A stretch of DNA of 64,000 nt. Source: Paenibacillus mellifer (GTDB lineage: Bacteria > Bacillota > Bacilli > Paenibacillales > Paenibacillaceae). Of the stretch, positions 52,145 to 60,814 are shown one piece after another (the first letter of the stretch is position 1; each line of letters starts with the position of its first letter). The DNA is taken from positions 496,001 to 560,000 of the forward strand of contig NZ_JALPRK010000001.1 of the NCBI RefSeq assembly GCF_023195895.1, in the 5' to 3' direction. Below the pieces are notes generated by a model that saw only the letters and a program-made list of their open reading frames with translations, was not told where the DNA came from and did not search any database. A program made the position numbers and the translations under genes.

Positions 52145-52177
52145 TAACCTATCAACTACAACGAAGGAGATGACAGG

Positions 52178-52885
52178 ATGAAATCGAATCGACTGAAACG
52201 TTTGGTGACGGGTGGACTAACTGCAATGTTAGCCGCAGCAGTTATTGTGCCGGCTTCGGCATCGGCAGCCTCGAATACGACGACTTATAAAACTTATACA
52301 ACATTTAAGACTTACACGACTTACGGTACGAACTCGAACACTTGGACAAATTATTATACGATTCCGTGGTATCAATATAATCAACCGCAAACGGGTAATA
52401 AGACGCAAACCGGCACTACCCAAGGCACTACACAAGGAACAACGCAAGGAACAACGCAAGGAACTACGCAAGGAACTACGCAGAGCGGCAATACGCAAAG
52501 CGCAACGACCGACAAATCGCAGTTTGCGACCCAGGTCATTACGCTGGTGAACCAGGAGCGTGCAAAACAAGGACTTAAGCCGCTTACCGGTGACGCGGCA
52601 CTGAACAATATGGCATGGGCCAAAGCGAAGGACATGAGCGATAATAACTATTTTAGCCATACCTCTCCAACCTATGGTTCACCGTTCGATATGATGAAAA
52701 AATTCGGCATTAAATTCGGCTATGCCGGTGAGAATATCGCGATGGGGCAGAAGACACCGGCGGAGGTCGTCAACGCCTGGATGAACAGCGAAGGTCACCG
52801 CGCCAATATTTTGAACGCCAATTACAACCTGATCGGCGTGGGCTACTATAACGGGTATTGGGCCCAGGAGTTCGTTGGTAGATAA
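52178..52885 (+). CDS. Secreted CAP/SCP-domain protein (YkwD-like) with GTTQ repeats
   Basis: A 235-residue exported protein. Signal peptide ~1-31 (KRLVTGGLTAMLAAAVIVPASASA). A Thr/Tyr/Asn-rich region comes next, then tandem GTTQ (about six units, DNA 52420-52485), then a CAP domain at ~115-235: VITLVNQERAKQGLKPL, MAWAKAKDMSDNNYFSHTSP, GENIAMG and MNSEGHRANILNANYNLIGVGYY. CAP proteins of this kind are common in spore formers; the biochemical role is open. AAGGAGATG precedes the ATG. Confidence 0.93.
   Translation: MKSNRLKRLVTGGLTAMLAAAVIVPASASAASNTTTYKTYTTFKTYTTYGTNSNTWTNYYTIPWYQYNQPQTGNKTQTGTTQGTTQGTTQGTTQGTTQGTTQSGNTQSATTDKSQFATQVITLVNQERAKQGLKPLTGDAALNNMAWAKAKDMSDNNYFSHTSPTYGSPFDMMKKFGIKFGYAGENIAMGQKTPAEVVNAWMNSEGHRANILNANYNLIGVGYYNGYWAQEFVGR
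52408..52487 (+). repeat. 12-bp coding tandem repeat (GTTQ units)
   Basis: Units of the type CAAGGAACAACG / CAAGGAACTACG follow each other about five to six times within the CAP gene. Silent third-base changes between units indicate some age, but length change by slippage would stay in frame. Confidence 0.85.
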
Positions 52886-52900
52886 GCACTTATAGGATAG

Positions 52901-52929
52901 GCCGGAGAGTCCAGCTCTCCGGCTTTTTT
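52901..52929 (+). terminator. Terminator after the CAP gene
   Basis: GCCGGAGAG / CTCTCCGGC with loop TCCAG, then six T. Confidence 0.9.
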
Positions 52930-53276
52930 GTGTTTTGTCGCTTTTTTCACGATTATCCCTTTTGTTCAGGGGGGGGGGCTGTTCAGGGAGCAGGCGGGCG
53001 GGTGTGGCCGGGATAAGGATGAATCCCATTCTGTTGCCTGATTCATCGGGATAATCCCGTAAAGCGTCCGGAAGAGACGTGTTAACCCGAGCGCCAAGTT
53101 ATTCAAACGCTTGCCTATGTCCAATGGGGTTGACGGGGAAGACAAATTCGGCTATAGTTACTTTAGTGGATAAAAGCTTAAAAGCACACAAGCGTTCAAG
53201 CGAAATAGTGCCTGTACGTTCGAATATTGGTTTTTAGCCCGACGACGAATCGCCAATGAAGAAAGGATGGAATCGT
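52930..53276 (+). other. Intergenic region before the DAHP synthase gene
   Basis: Contains a run of ten G (52969-52978) flanked by two TGTTCAGG words, then a promoter TTGACG-N17-TATAGT at 53130-53158 (start near 53165). The ~110-nt leader shows no riboswitch that I recognise. Confidence 0.6.
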
Positions 53277-54320
53277 ATGATCGTTATTACATCAAACCAA
53301 ACGCCTGAGGAACGCGTTCAGGAAATTATCGCCGTGATTGAGAAGGAAGGCTTGCAGACCCATGTTTCTCGCGGGAAGGATCGGACCGTGATCGGATTGC
53401 TCGGCTCGATCGAACCGAAACTCGCCGAGCATCTTCGCCAAATGAAGGACGTCGAAAACGTCATCAAAATTTCGAAATCCTATAAATTGGCCAGCCGGGA
53501 CTTTCATCCAGAGGATACGGTGATTTCCATCGGCGACGTGAAGATTGGCGGCGGGGAGCTTGTTGTCATGGGCGGACCTTGCGCCGTGGAATCGCCGGAA
53601 CAAATCGACGAGATCGCCCGTTTGGTGAAGGCGGCCGGCGGGCAAGTGCTGCGAGGCGGCGCGTTTAAGCCGCGCACCGGGCCGTACAGTTTCCAGGGCA
53701 TCGGCGTGGAGGGCCTTATCATGATGGCGGAGGCGGGCAAGAAGCACGGCCTGCTGACCATTACGGAGGTCATGACGCCGGAGTACGTGGATGTGTGCGC
53801 CGAATACGCCGACATCTTGCAGGTTGGAACACGCAACATGCAGAACTTCGATTTGCTGCGCAAGCTGGGCACCTGCAACAAGCCGGTGCTGCTGAAACGC
53901 GGCTTTAGCGCCACCTATGACGAGTTCCTGAACGCGGCGGAATACATCCTGGCGGGCGGCAACCCGAACGTGATGCTGTGCGAACGCGGGATCCGTACAT
54001 TCGAGACGTACACGCGCAATACGTTGGACCTGTCGGCCATTCCGGTCCTGCAGGGCTTAAGCCATCTGCCGGTGATTTCCGACCCGAGCCACGGCACGGG
54101 CCGCCGTGAACTCGTTGAGCCGATGACGAAAGCATCCGTGGCTGCCGGCGCGGACGGTCTGATCATCGAAATGCACACCGATCCGGATAACTCGATGACC
54201 GGGGACGGCGTTCAATCCTTGTTCCCTGACCAATTCGCGGCTTTGCTGCAAGATTTGGAGAAATTGGCTCCATTGGTAGGGAAACGTTTCGATACCCCGA
54301 AAGCCGCACTTCACGTGTGA
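53277..54320 (+). CDS. aroF: 3-deoxy-7-phosphoheptulonate (DAHP) synthase
   Basis: A 347-residue enzyme, first step of the shikimate pathway (PEP plus erythrose-4-phosphate). The N-terminal ~90 residues are a ferredoxin-like regulatory domain (MIVITSNQTPEERVQEIIAVI...GLQTHVSRGKDRTVIGLLG). The TIM barrel follows with VVMGGPCAVESPEQI, LRGGAFKPRTGPYSFQG, DILQVGTRNMQNFDLL, KRGFSATYDEFLNAAEYIL, SDPSHGTGRRELV and IEMHTDPDNSMTGDGVQSL. AAAGGATGG stands before the ATG at 53277; an ATG seven codons earlier lacks a site. Confidence 0.96.
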   Translation: MIVITSNQTPEERVQEIIAVIEKEGLQTHVSRGKDRTVIGLLGSIEPKLAEHLRQMKDVENVIKISKSYKLASRDFHPEDTVISIGDVKIGGGELVVMGGPCAVESPEQIDEIARLVKAAGGQVLRGGAFKPRTGPYSFQGIGVEGLIMMAEAGKKHGLLTITEVMTPEYVDVCAEYADILQVGTRNMQNFDLLRKLGTCNKPVLLKRGFSATYDEFLNAAEYILAGGNPNVMLCERGIRTFETYTRNTLDLSAIPVLQGLSHLPVISDPSHGTGRRELVEPMTKASVAAGADGLIIEMHTDPDNSMTGDGVQSLFPDQFAALLQDLEKLAPLVGKRFDTPKAALHV

Positions 54321-54365
54321 GATAGCCCGACATATGCAACGCTTTCATGAATTGAGCAAATCCCT

Positions 54366-54400
54366 AAAGTCCATTCCCCATGCGGCGAGTGGGCTTTTAT
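54366..54400 (+). terminator. Terminator after the DAHP synthase gene
   Basis: AAAGTCCATT pairs with AGTGGGCTTT (two G-T pairs), loop ~12 nt, then a short T/A tail. Confidence 0.65.
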
Positions 54401-54427
54401 ACTATTTGTCGTATAATTTGTACTATG

Positions 54428-54502
54428 CGTAATAATACCTTATATCGGATGTAAAAATACCTTACATAAGTATTGACGACTTCGCCTCCATCGTCCTATA
54501 AT
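54428..54502 (+). promoter_or_regulatory. glnA promoter with two GlnR/TnrA-type boxes
   Basis: Box 2, TGTAA-AAATACC-TTACA (54450-54466), is a perfect TGTnA-N7-TnACA. Box 1, CGTAA-TAATACC-TTATA (54428-54444), is a weaker copy 22 bp upstream. Promoter: TTGACG (54473-54478), 18 bp, TATAAT (54497-54502), start near 54509. Box 2 is centred at about -51, the position used for activation by TnrA in Bacillus. Confidence 0.72.
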
Positions 54503-54580
54503 GACGACATAATCATACTAAAGGATGAACGTTAATCGCAAAAACTAGATTTAATGTTCGTGATTTGGGGAGGAAAGAGT

Positions 54581-56005
54581 ATGTCAGCAGAGTTCGTTTT
54601 AAAGACAATCAAGGAAAAACAAATCGAGTGGGTAGATTTCCGCTTTGTTGATCTATCGGGACGGGCACATCATATTACGCTTCCAGCTAAAGAAGTAGAT
54701 GAGGACACTTTCGTGAACGGCGTTGCTTTCGACGGATCTTCGATTCCCGGGTTCCGTGGCATTGAAGAATCCGACATGGTCATGATGCCGGACCATGGTT
54801 CCGTATTCGTCGATCCGTTTACCGCGCATCCGACGTTGAACGTGTTTTGCGATATCTATACGCCGGACGGCGAACGTTACGAGCGCGATCCGCGCAGCAT
54901 CGCGGTTCGTGCGGAAGAATACCTGAAGCAAAGCGGTGTGGGTACAGCGGCATTTTTCGCACCGGAATCCGAATTCTTTATTTTCGACGACGTTCGCTTT
55001 GAGAGCGGAATGAACAAAACGTTCTACTCGGTAGATTCCGAAGAAGCAGTTTGGAATACGGGCCGTTCGGAAGAAGGCGGCAACTTGGGTTACAAAGTGC
55101 CGGTCAAAGGCGGTTATGTACCGGTAGCCCCAACTGACAAGCAGCAGGACATTCGCAGCGAAATGTGCCGTTTGCTTGAAGAAGCCGGCCTTCGCGTGGA
55201 ACGTCACCACCACGAGGTAGCGACAGCAGGTCAAGCGGAGATTAATTTCCGTTTCGACACGTTGCTGAAAACGGCCGATAACCTGATGGTCTACAAATAT
55301 ATCGTGCACAACACCGCCGCTCAGTTCGGCAAAACGGCAACGTTCATGCCGAAACCGCTGTTTGGCGACAACGGCAGCGGGATGCACGTGCACCAATCGA
55401 TCTTTAAAGGCGATACTCCGTTGTTCTACGAAAAAGGCGCCTATGCGAACCTGAGCGAAATCGCCCTGAACTACATCGGCGGCATTCTGTACCATGCGCC
55501 GGCGCTTATCGCCTTCACCAACCCAAGCACCAACTCGTTTAAACGCTTGGTTCCTGGCTTCGAGGCTCCGGTAAACCTGGTTTACTCGAAAGGGAACCGC
55601 TCGGCAGCCGTCCGGATTCCGGTTGCTGCCGTAACGCCGAAGGGCTGCCGCATCGAGTTCCGTACGCCGGACTCCACGGCTAACCCGTACCTGGCCTTCT
55701 CCGCCATGCTGATGGCCGGCCTTGACGGCATCAAGAACAAAATCGATCCGGTGAAACTGGGTTACGGACCGTTCGATAAGAACATCTATGAATTGTCCGA
55801 CGAAGAGAAAGCGACGATCCGCAGCGTTCCGGGTTCCCTGGACGAAGCGCTGAACGCTTTGGAAAGCGACCATGAATTCCTGACCCAAGGCGGCGTATTC
55901 ACGAAAGCGTTCATCGACAATTTCGTGGAGTTGAAGCGCGCCGAAGCAAGAGCCGTTGCCGTGCGTGTACATCCTTACGAATTTGGCCTCTATTACGATC
56001 TGTAA
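54581..56005 (+). CDS. glnA: Glutamine synthetase type I, beta-like subgroup
   Basis: A 474-residue enzyme making glutamine from glutamate, ammonia and ATP. Motifs: DGSSIPGFRGIEESDM, APESEFFIFD, GYVPVAPTDKQQDIRSEMC, HHHEVATAGQAEINFRFDTL, KPLFGDNGSGMHVHQS and NRSAAVRIPV. It is ~30 residues longer than Bacillus GlnA (444 aa). It keeps a Tyr at the adenylylation loop (FDKNIYELSDEEKATIRSVPGSL), as in GSI-beta enzymes. GGGGAGGAAAG precedes the ATG at 54581. Not in a glnR operon, so probably an additional glutamine synthetase under nitrogen control. Confidence 0.96.
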   Translation: MSAEFVLKTIKEKQIEWVDFRFVDLSGRAHHITLPAKEVDEDTFVNGVAFDGSSIPGFRGIEESDMVMMPDHGSVFVDPFTAHPTLNVFCDIYTPDGERYERDPRSIAVRAEEYLKQSGVGTAAFFAPESEFFIFDDVRFESGMNKTFYSVDSEEAVWNTGRSEEGGNLGYKVPVKGGYVPVAPTDKQQDIRSEMCRLLEEAGLRVERHHHEVATAGQAEINFRFDTLLKTADNLMVYKYIVHNTAAQFGKTATFMPKPLFGDNGSGMHVHQSIFKGDTPLFYEKGAYANLSEIALNYIGGILYHAPALIAFTNPSTNSFKRLVPGFEAPVNLVYSKGNRSAAVRIPVAAVTPKGCRIEFRTPDSTANPYLAFSAMLMAGLDGIKNKIDPVKLGYGPFDKNIYELSDEEKATIRSVPGSLDEALNALESDHEFLTQGGVFTKAFIDNFVELKRAEARAVAVRVHPYEFGLYYDL

Positions 56006-56040
56006 GAAGAATTAGCTATTATCATCCGAATAGAAACAAA

Positions 56041-56086
56041 GAAACGTCCCCGAGAGTTGGTTTAAATCCTCGGGGACGTTCTTTGT
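56041..56086. terminator. Bidirectional terminator between glnA and the LacI gene
   Basis: AACGTCCCCGAG pairs with CTCGGGGACGTT around a 14-nt loop, with T-rich flank on the plus side; the genes on both sides converge here. Confidence 0.82.
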
Positions 56087-56112
56087 TTGCGTATATAAGT
56101 GCAGGCCTAAAC

Positions 56113-57144
56113 TTAGTAGCGATCCGATTGCGCGGCCCCGCAGGACTGTCGAACCACCAGTTCGGGTTCGACGACGACGCTGCTTGTGACCGAGGTGTTG
56201 TGGATCAAGTCGTAAAGCAGGGAAGCGGCCAGCCTGCCGATTTTTTCCTTGTTCTGACGGATCGTACTCAGCGCCGGAGTGGTGTAATTGCAGGCTTCAA
56301 TATCATCGCAGCCGATGATCGCAATATCCTGCGGAATTCGTAAATCATGCTCTTTCAAAGCGCGCATCGCTCCGATGGCGAGTTGATCGGATGCGGCGAA
56401 GATGGCTCTGGGCAGGTTGCCTGCCTTGATCATACGGTTCATGGCTTCGTAACCGCTGGCTTCAAAGAAGTTCTCCCCGTTTACAAACCACTCGTCATTC
56501 ACGAATAAACCGAAATTTTCGATCGCAGCTTTATATCCGTTTTCACGCATGTTCGAAATGTCGGATTCCAAGGTGCTGCCGATATACCCTAATTCCCGAT
56601 AACCCAGTAGGTAGAAGTGTTCTACCACCTTAAACGACATCTTATAGTTGTCGGACATGATATACCCGGAGCTCTTCCCTTTGAGCTCGATATCAACGCC
56701 GATACATGGGATTTCGCTATGATCCAGCTCGCTTATCGAGGGCTCAACTTGCTGCCCCGTGACGATAATGCACCCGTCGACATGATAATGCTGGCAACGC
56801 GCCAAATAGTCGCCGTCGACCGCGTGAAACTTTTCGTTCGAGAAGAAGAGGAGATCGTATCCGAACATGCCCATTTGCTTCTTGAAGGCATTCAACACTT
56901 CCACGAAAAAAGGATGGTTAAAATCGATATTGAGCTTTCCGGCAAAGATGACGCCAATGAGATTGGATTTCTTGGTGGCGAGCGTTTTCGCTGAATTTGA
57001 GGGAACGTAACCTGTTTGCTTCATGATTTCGAGAACTTTCGATCTGGTTTCTTCCGAAATATCGCTATAGTTATTAATTATTTTGGAAACGGTTGAGATG
57101 GAGACACCAGCCATTTCCGCAATCGTTTTTATGTTGACGGCCAA
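56113..57144 (-). CDS. LacI-family transcriptional regulator
   Basis: A 343-residue repressor. N-terminal HTH and hinge: NIKTIAEMAGVSISTVSKIINNYSDISEETRSKV...GYVPSNSAKTLATKKS. The periplasmic-binding-like sugar domain follows, with DGCIIVTGQQ, RELGYIGSTLES, AIFAASDQLAIGAMRALKEH and IIGCDDIEACNYTTPALSTIRQ. It is divergent from the sugar ABC importer and GH94 operon and is the likely specific repressor. TTG start after a G-rich ribosome site (AAGGGGGG). Confidence 0.93.
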   Translation of the reverse strand: MAVNIKTIAEMAGVSISTVSKIINNYSDISEETRSKVLEIMKQTGYVPSNSAKTLATKKSNLIGVIFAGKLNIDFNHPFFVEVLNAFKKQMGMFGYDLLFFSNEKFHAVDGDYLARCQHYHVDGCIIVTGQQVEPSISELDHSEIPCIGVDIELKGKSSGYIMSDNYKMSFKVVEHFYLLGYRELGYIGSTLESDISNMRENGYKAAIENFGLFVNDEWFVNGENFFEASGYEAMNRMIKAGNLPRAIFAASDQLAIGAMRALKEHDLRIPQDIAIIGCDDIEACNYTTPALSTIRQNKEKIGRLAASLLYDLIHNTSVTSSVVVEPELVVRQSCGAAQSDRY

Positions 57145-57218
57145 GGGAAAGTCGCCCCCCTTCTGTAATAAACAGCACTCGGAAATATTATAGCATCCGA
57201 ACTATTCAAATTCACTTA

Positions 57219-57238
57219 TTACGAAACTATTTTCGTAA
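57219..57238. promoter_or_regulatory. LacI-type operator 1
   Basis: TTACGAAA-CTAT-TTTCGTAA is a perfect 8-4-8 palindrome, 75 bp before the LacI gene start and next to that gene's probable promoter (-10 TATAAT on the minus strand, 57187-57192). Likely used for autoregulation. Confidence 0.65.
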
Positions 57239-57381
57239 ATAGTGTAATAAAAGCCTAAACTTTAGTCAATATGGGGGACCTACAACCAGATTTCGACAGC
57301 TTGCAAACGTGATTATCTTCAGAAAATCCTGTTGCAATCAAGGTTTATTGCTGTGTGAATTGAATTTAGAGAAAAAATCAC

Positions 57382-57435
57382 TTTACAAACAAAAAGATTG
57401 ATGCAATAATGTGACTTGCGAAACCGCTTTCGGTG
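57382..57435 (+). promoter_or_regulatory. Promoter of the sugar operon with LacI-type operator 2
   Basis: TTTACA (57382-57387), 17 bp, AATAAT (57405-57410). TTGCGAAA-CCGC-TTTCGGTG (57416-57435) starts at the expected transcription start and matches operator 1 at 14 of 20 positions or so. A bound repressor here would block initiation. A CcpA (cre-like) role for this site is an alternative. Confidence 0.6.
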
Positions 57436-57562
57436 CTTGAATCGATATTTATAGAATAGGGTTACTTATTTTCGTGATTTTAGGAAATGATCTCCCGGAA
57501 TAAAACATGTCGGACAAGGCCGATTGGATTTCAACCATTATTTTGTCATTGGGGGTAACAGC

Positions 57563-58933
57563 ATGGTTAAGAAAATTACTGCATTGGTAGTGGCGAGTGC
57601 ACTTACACTTAGCCTGGCAGCTTGCGGAGGAGGCAACAACAACGGCGGAAACGCAGCTTCCAACGATCAAGGCAATGCAGCAGGGGGCAGCACCGGGGAT
57701 AAGAAAGTCGTGAAAATTCTCCACTGGAAACAAGAGAACATCAACAAGGCAATGGAAGAAATCAACAAAGCCTTCGAAGAAAAGTATCCGGAATACAAAG
57801 TCGAATATACAACGACCGGACCGGATGATGAGTACAAACAAGCGCAAAGAGCAAGAATCACCGCTAACGACGTCGACGTTATGGCCGACTTGTCGGGGAT
57901 GAGACTTTCTCCGCAGGAATGGACACCAGGGGCTAAAACGCCTGACTGGCAACAATGGATCGAATCCGGTCTGATCGCTGATTTGTCCGATCAAGCTTTC
58001 ATTAAAAACTGGAACGCAAATGACATCGAAAAAGCCGGAACGTTTAACGGCAAAGTCTATGCGGTTCCAACAGGTAAAGTTGCGATGTCCGGCTTGTTCT
58101 ACAACAAGCAGATTTTCGAAGACAACGGACTTTCCGTTCCTACCACTTGGACCGAGTTCCTTAAGCTTTGCGACGATTTGAAAGCCAAAGGAATCACTCC
58201 GATCGCCGTAGCCGGTAAAGACGTATGGCCTTTGAAACTGCCTGTGTTCGCGCTGCAAGCGAAGATTCTGGGCGGCGGCAACCAACAAAAATGGATCGAA
58301 GGCGTATGGAAAGGCGAAACGGCTTACAATGACGCTGAAGCCGTAGAAGTCCTCGATAAAATGAAGACGATTCAAGACAACTATATGATCGACGGCTTCA
58401 TGGGTATCGACTACGCTTCCGTACCGTCCATCTTCGCCGCTGGAAAAACAGCGATGCTGGCTGACGGTTCCTGGGATGCTCCGACCATCGCAACGGCTAA
58501 CCCTGACCTGAAATTCGGTTATTTCCCGCTTCCAGCTACGGAAGACAAGACGAAAAATGCTTCTTTCGTAGGGAAATACGACGTTACTTGGTATGTAGCC
58601 GATAAAGGACCGAACAAAGAAGGCGGTTTGAAATGGCTGGAGTTCTTCTCCCAACCTGAGAACTATACGAAATTCGTCAAAGCGGCCGGATTTATCCCGA
58701 CTCAAGACAACATCTCGACGGAGAGCGAATTCATCGATAATGAGCTTACTCCATACCTCGGCGACTTTGAACTGGCCTATGAAATCATGATGATCAACCG
58801 TGAGAACGTAGGCGAACATCTGGCTGCGGAAGGCGTGCATACGGAATATCTGGCTCCTGGCGGCGAATTCAAAACGGCCAAAGAGCTGGCTGACGTACAG
58901 CAAAAAGAATGGGAAGCTGCAGAACCTAAGTAA
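57563..58933 (+). CDS. Sugar ABC transporter substrate-binding lipoprotein
   Basis: A 456-residue extracellular lipoprotein. Signal peptide with lipobox LSLAAC, then a Gly/Asn-rich linker and a family-1 solute-binding fold (VVKILHWKQENINKAMEEIN, FNGKVYAVPTGKVAMSGLFYNKQIF, FAAGKTAMLADGSWDAPTIA). It probably binds an oligosaccharide. GGGGGT precedes the ATG at 57563. First gene of the operon; a hairpin separates it from the permease genes, which would let it be made in excess. Confidence 0.93.
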   Translation: MVKKITALVVASALTLSLAACGGGNNNGGNAASNDQGNAAGGSTGDKKVVKILHWKQENINKAMEEINKAFEEKYPEYKVEYTTTGPDDEYKQAQRARITANDVDVMADLSGMRLSPQEWTPGAKTPDWQQWIESGLIADLSDQAFIKNWNANDIEKAGTFNGKVYAVPTGKVAMSGLFYNKQIFEDNGLSVPTTWTEFLKLCDDLKAKGITPIAVAGKDVWPLKLPVFALQAKILGGGNQQKWIEGVWKGETAYNDAEAVEVLDKMKTIQDNYMIDGFMGIDYASVPSIFAAGKTAMLADGSWDAPTIATANPDLKFGYFPLPATEDKTKNASFVGKYDVTWYVADKGPNKEGGLKWLEFFSQPENYTKFVKAAGFIPTQDNISTESEFIDNELTPYLGDFELAYEIMMINRENVGEHLAAEGVHTEYLAPGGEFKTAKELADVQQKEWEAAEPK

Positions 58934-58995
58934 GCACCCGATTAGAAAAGAGAGACAAGCCGATTAGGCTAAATAATTGGAAATACCATACTGCT

Positions 58996-59024
58996 TCGGG
59001 GTCTGGACATCAGGCCCCGATCAT
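58996..59024 (+). terminator. Intraoperonic hairpin after the binding-protein gene
   Basis: TCGGGG-T-CTG pairs with CAG-G-CCCCGA around GACAT, followed by a weak T tract. Likely a partial terminator or an mRNA-stabilising end between the abundant binding protein and the permeases. Confidence 0.6.
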
Positions 59025-59053
59025 TTATGATTTGGACCTGTGAGGTGAGAGAG

Positions 59054-59947
59054 TTGTATCCATTTGGAAAAGGTTTCGCTAGGTACATCCCGTATTTGCT
59101 GTTATTGATTCCTTTCGCATTGTACGTCATTTTTTATTTTGGTCCTTCGATGCTGACGGTTGTGTATTCTTTCACGGACGTGAAGAATATCCCTGGCAGT
59201 CCCATGAATTTTATTGGTTTGGATAACTACCATGACTTATTTTTCGCCGGAAACTCTGGAGAACGCTGGCGCTCCATTATTAATACATTAATCTTCATGT
59301 TGGTGGTCACCGTGGTCCAAAACGGGGTGGCTTTGTTTGTTGCCGTTCTGATCAACCAGCGACTGAAAGGCGATTATTTTTACCGCGCCGTGTTTTTCCT
59401 CCCGGTCGTACTTGGGGTTGCCGTCGTCGCGCTGATTTGGGGCATGATGTTCGACCCGATGAGCGGTCCGGTCAACTTGCTGTATGACTGGCTGTTTGGT
59501 TATAAGGATATGTTCTTCGCAAGCTTCACCCATGCGTTCGGATATATTATTTTCGTTCAGATCTGGATGTACATGGGTTACTCGATGCTGATCTTCCTGG
59601 CCGGTCTGCAATCCGTTCCGAAAGATCTATACGAAGCCGGTTACATCGATGGAACGAACAAGTGGCAATCGTTTAAGCATATCACCTTCCCGTTGATCGC
59701 ACCGTCCTTTACGGTGAATATGCTGCTTTCGATCATCGGGGCGATGTCCACGTTCGATATTATTTTGGCGACCACGGACGGACGTTTCAACACAAGAACG
59801 ATGGCTTATGACGTATACAAGGAAACGTTCCGAGGCAGCTTGGAGATGGGTTTGCCGTCGGCATTGTCCGTCGTCCAGTTCCTGCTCATTCTTGTTTTCG
59901 TCGTCTTTGCCGTTAGACAAACGCGGAAGAGAGAGGTGGAATATTAA
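59054..59947 (+). CDS. Sugar ABC transporter permease (MalF/UgpA-type)
   Basis: A 297-residue inner-membrane protein with six helices: YIPYLLLLIPFALYVIFYFG first, and the EAA loop YEAGYIDGTNKWQSFKHITFPLIAPS that contacts the ATPase. The TTG at 59054 follows GAGGTGAGAG; the frame is open to an ATG at 59027. Its stop overlaps the start of the next permease by one base. Confidence 0.92.
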   Translation: MYPFGKGFARYIPYLLLLIPFALYVIFYFGPSMLTVVYSFTDVKNIPGSPMNFIGLDNYHDLFFAGNSGERWRSIINTLIFMLVVTVVQNGVALFVAVLINQRLKGDYFYRAVFFLPVVLGVAVVALIWGMMFDPMSGPVNLLYDWLFGYKDMFFASFTHAFGYIIFVQIWMYMGYSMLIFLAGLQSVPKDLYEAGYIDGTNKWQSFKHITFPLIAPSFTVNMLLSIIGAMSTFDIILATTDGRFNTRTMAYDVYKETFRGSLEMGLPSALSVVQFLLILVFVVFAVRQTRKREVEY

Positions 59948-60783
59948 TGAAAAACTCCAAATCATTCACTATTCTGTCCTACTCGATCATTGCCGTACTG
60001 TTGGTTCTTTACGTCGTTCCGTTAATTCTGGTATTAAACGTATCGTTGAAGTCGTATCCCGAGTATTTGATGAATCCGATCGGGTTGGTCAAAGAGGTTC
60101 AATGGCAGAACTATGCGAGCGCTTGGACAGAAGGGAACTTTGCGAATTACTTCTTGAACAGCGTAATTTATACGGGGATTGCGACCGTTCTCACGATCAT
60201 CGTCTCTCTCCTGGGCGCGTTCCCGGTAGCCCGCGGCTACGTCAAATGGGCCGGGTTCATCTATATGTTCTTCCTCTTGTCGCAATTTCTGCCTAACCCG
60301 ATGGTTGCGCAATATAAATTAATGCTGAGCTTTAAGGATAGCCTGGATTTTTTTGGCTATGATACGAAGCTGGGTTATATTATCCTAAAGACAAGCGGCA
60401 CCGGGGTTGTATTCATGATGTTCGTCGGCTATATCAAATCGATCAGCCGCGAGTTGGATGAGGCCGCTGGGATGGACGGAGCAGGTTATTTCCGCTACTT
60501 GTTCCAAATGATTCTGCCGCTGATGAAGCCGGTTATCGCAACGGGGGTTATTTTGACGGCCATCGGGATCTGGAACGATTTCGTGGGTCCAATCATGTAT
60601 TTGCCGAGCAAAGCCAATTACCCGATTACCTTCGGTTTGAAGGAGTTCAAAGGCCAATACGGAAACAACTGGCCGCTGTTGGCCTGTGGAATCACGATCG
60701 TAGCGGCGCCGCTCATTTTGCTCTATACCTTCATTCAAAAATATTTGGTGGACGGTGCACTGGCCGGGGCTGTGAAATCGTAA
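59947..60783 (+). CDS. Sugar ABC transporter permease (MalG/UgpE-type)
   Basis: A 278-residue partner permease with six helices. The EAA loop reads LDEAAGMDGAGYFRYLFQMILPLMKPV, and the C-terminus YTFIQKYLVDGALAGAVKS is typical of MalG-type subunits. TAATG overlap with the first permease. No ATP-binding subunit is encoded nearby; a shared MsmX-type ATPase elsewhere is the usual solution in this group (inference). Confidence 0.93.
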   Translation: MKNSKSFTILSYSIIAVLLVLYVVPLILVLNVSLKSYPEYLMNPIGLVKEVQWQNYASAWTEGNFANYFLNSVIYTGIATVLTIIVSLLGAFPVARGYVKWAGFIYMFFLLSQFLPNPMVAQYKLMLSFKDSLDFFGYDTKLGYIILKTSGTGVVFMMFVGYIKSISRELDEAAGMDGAGYFRYLFQMILPLMKPVIATGVILTAIGIWNDFVGPIMYLPSKANYPITFGLKEFKGQYGNNWPLLACGITIVAAPLILLYTFIQKYLVDGALAGAVKS

Positions 60784-60814
60784 ACGCGAACTATCAATGA
60801 AAGGGAGAGGCGAA

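Noticed and set aside
57449..58903. Long minus-strand open frame opposite the binding-protein gene
   Set aside because: Shadow of the plus-strand gene: no ribosome site, no recognisable domain, and the plus frame has a signal peptide, lipobox and family motifs. The same reasoning removes the long minus frames at 35256-36314, 40752-42077, 54653-55972 and 60890-61906.
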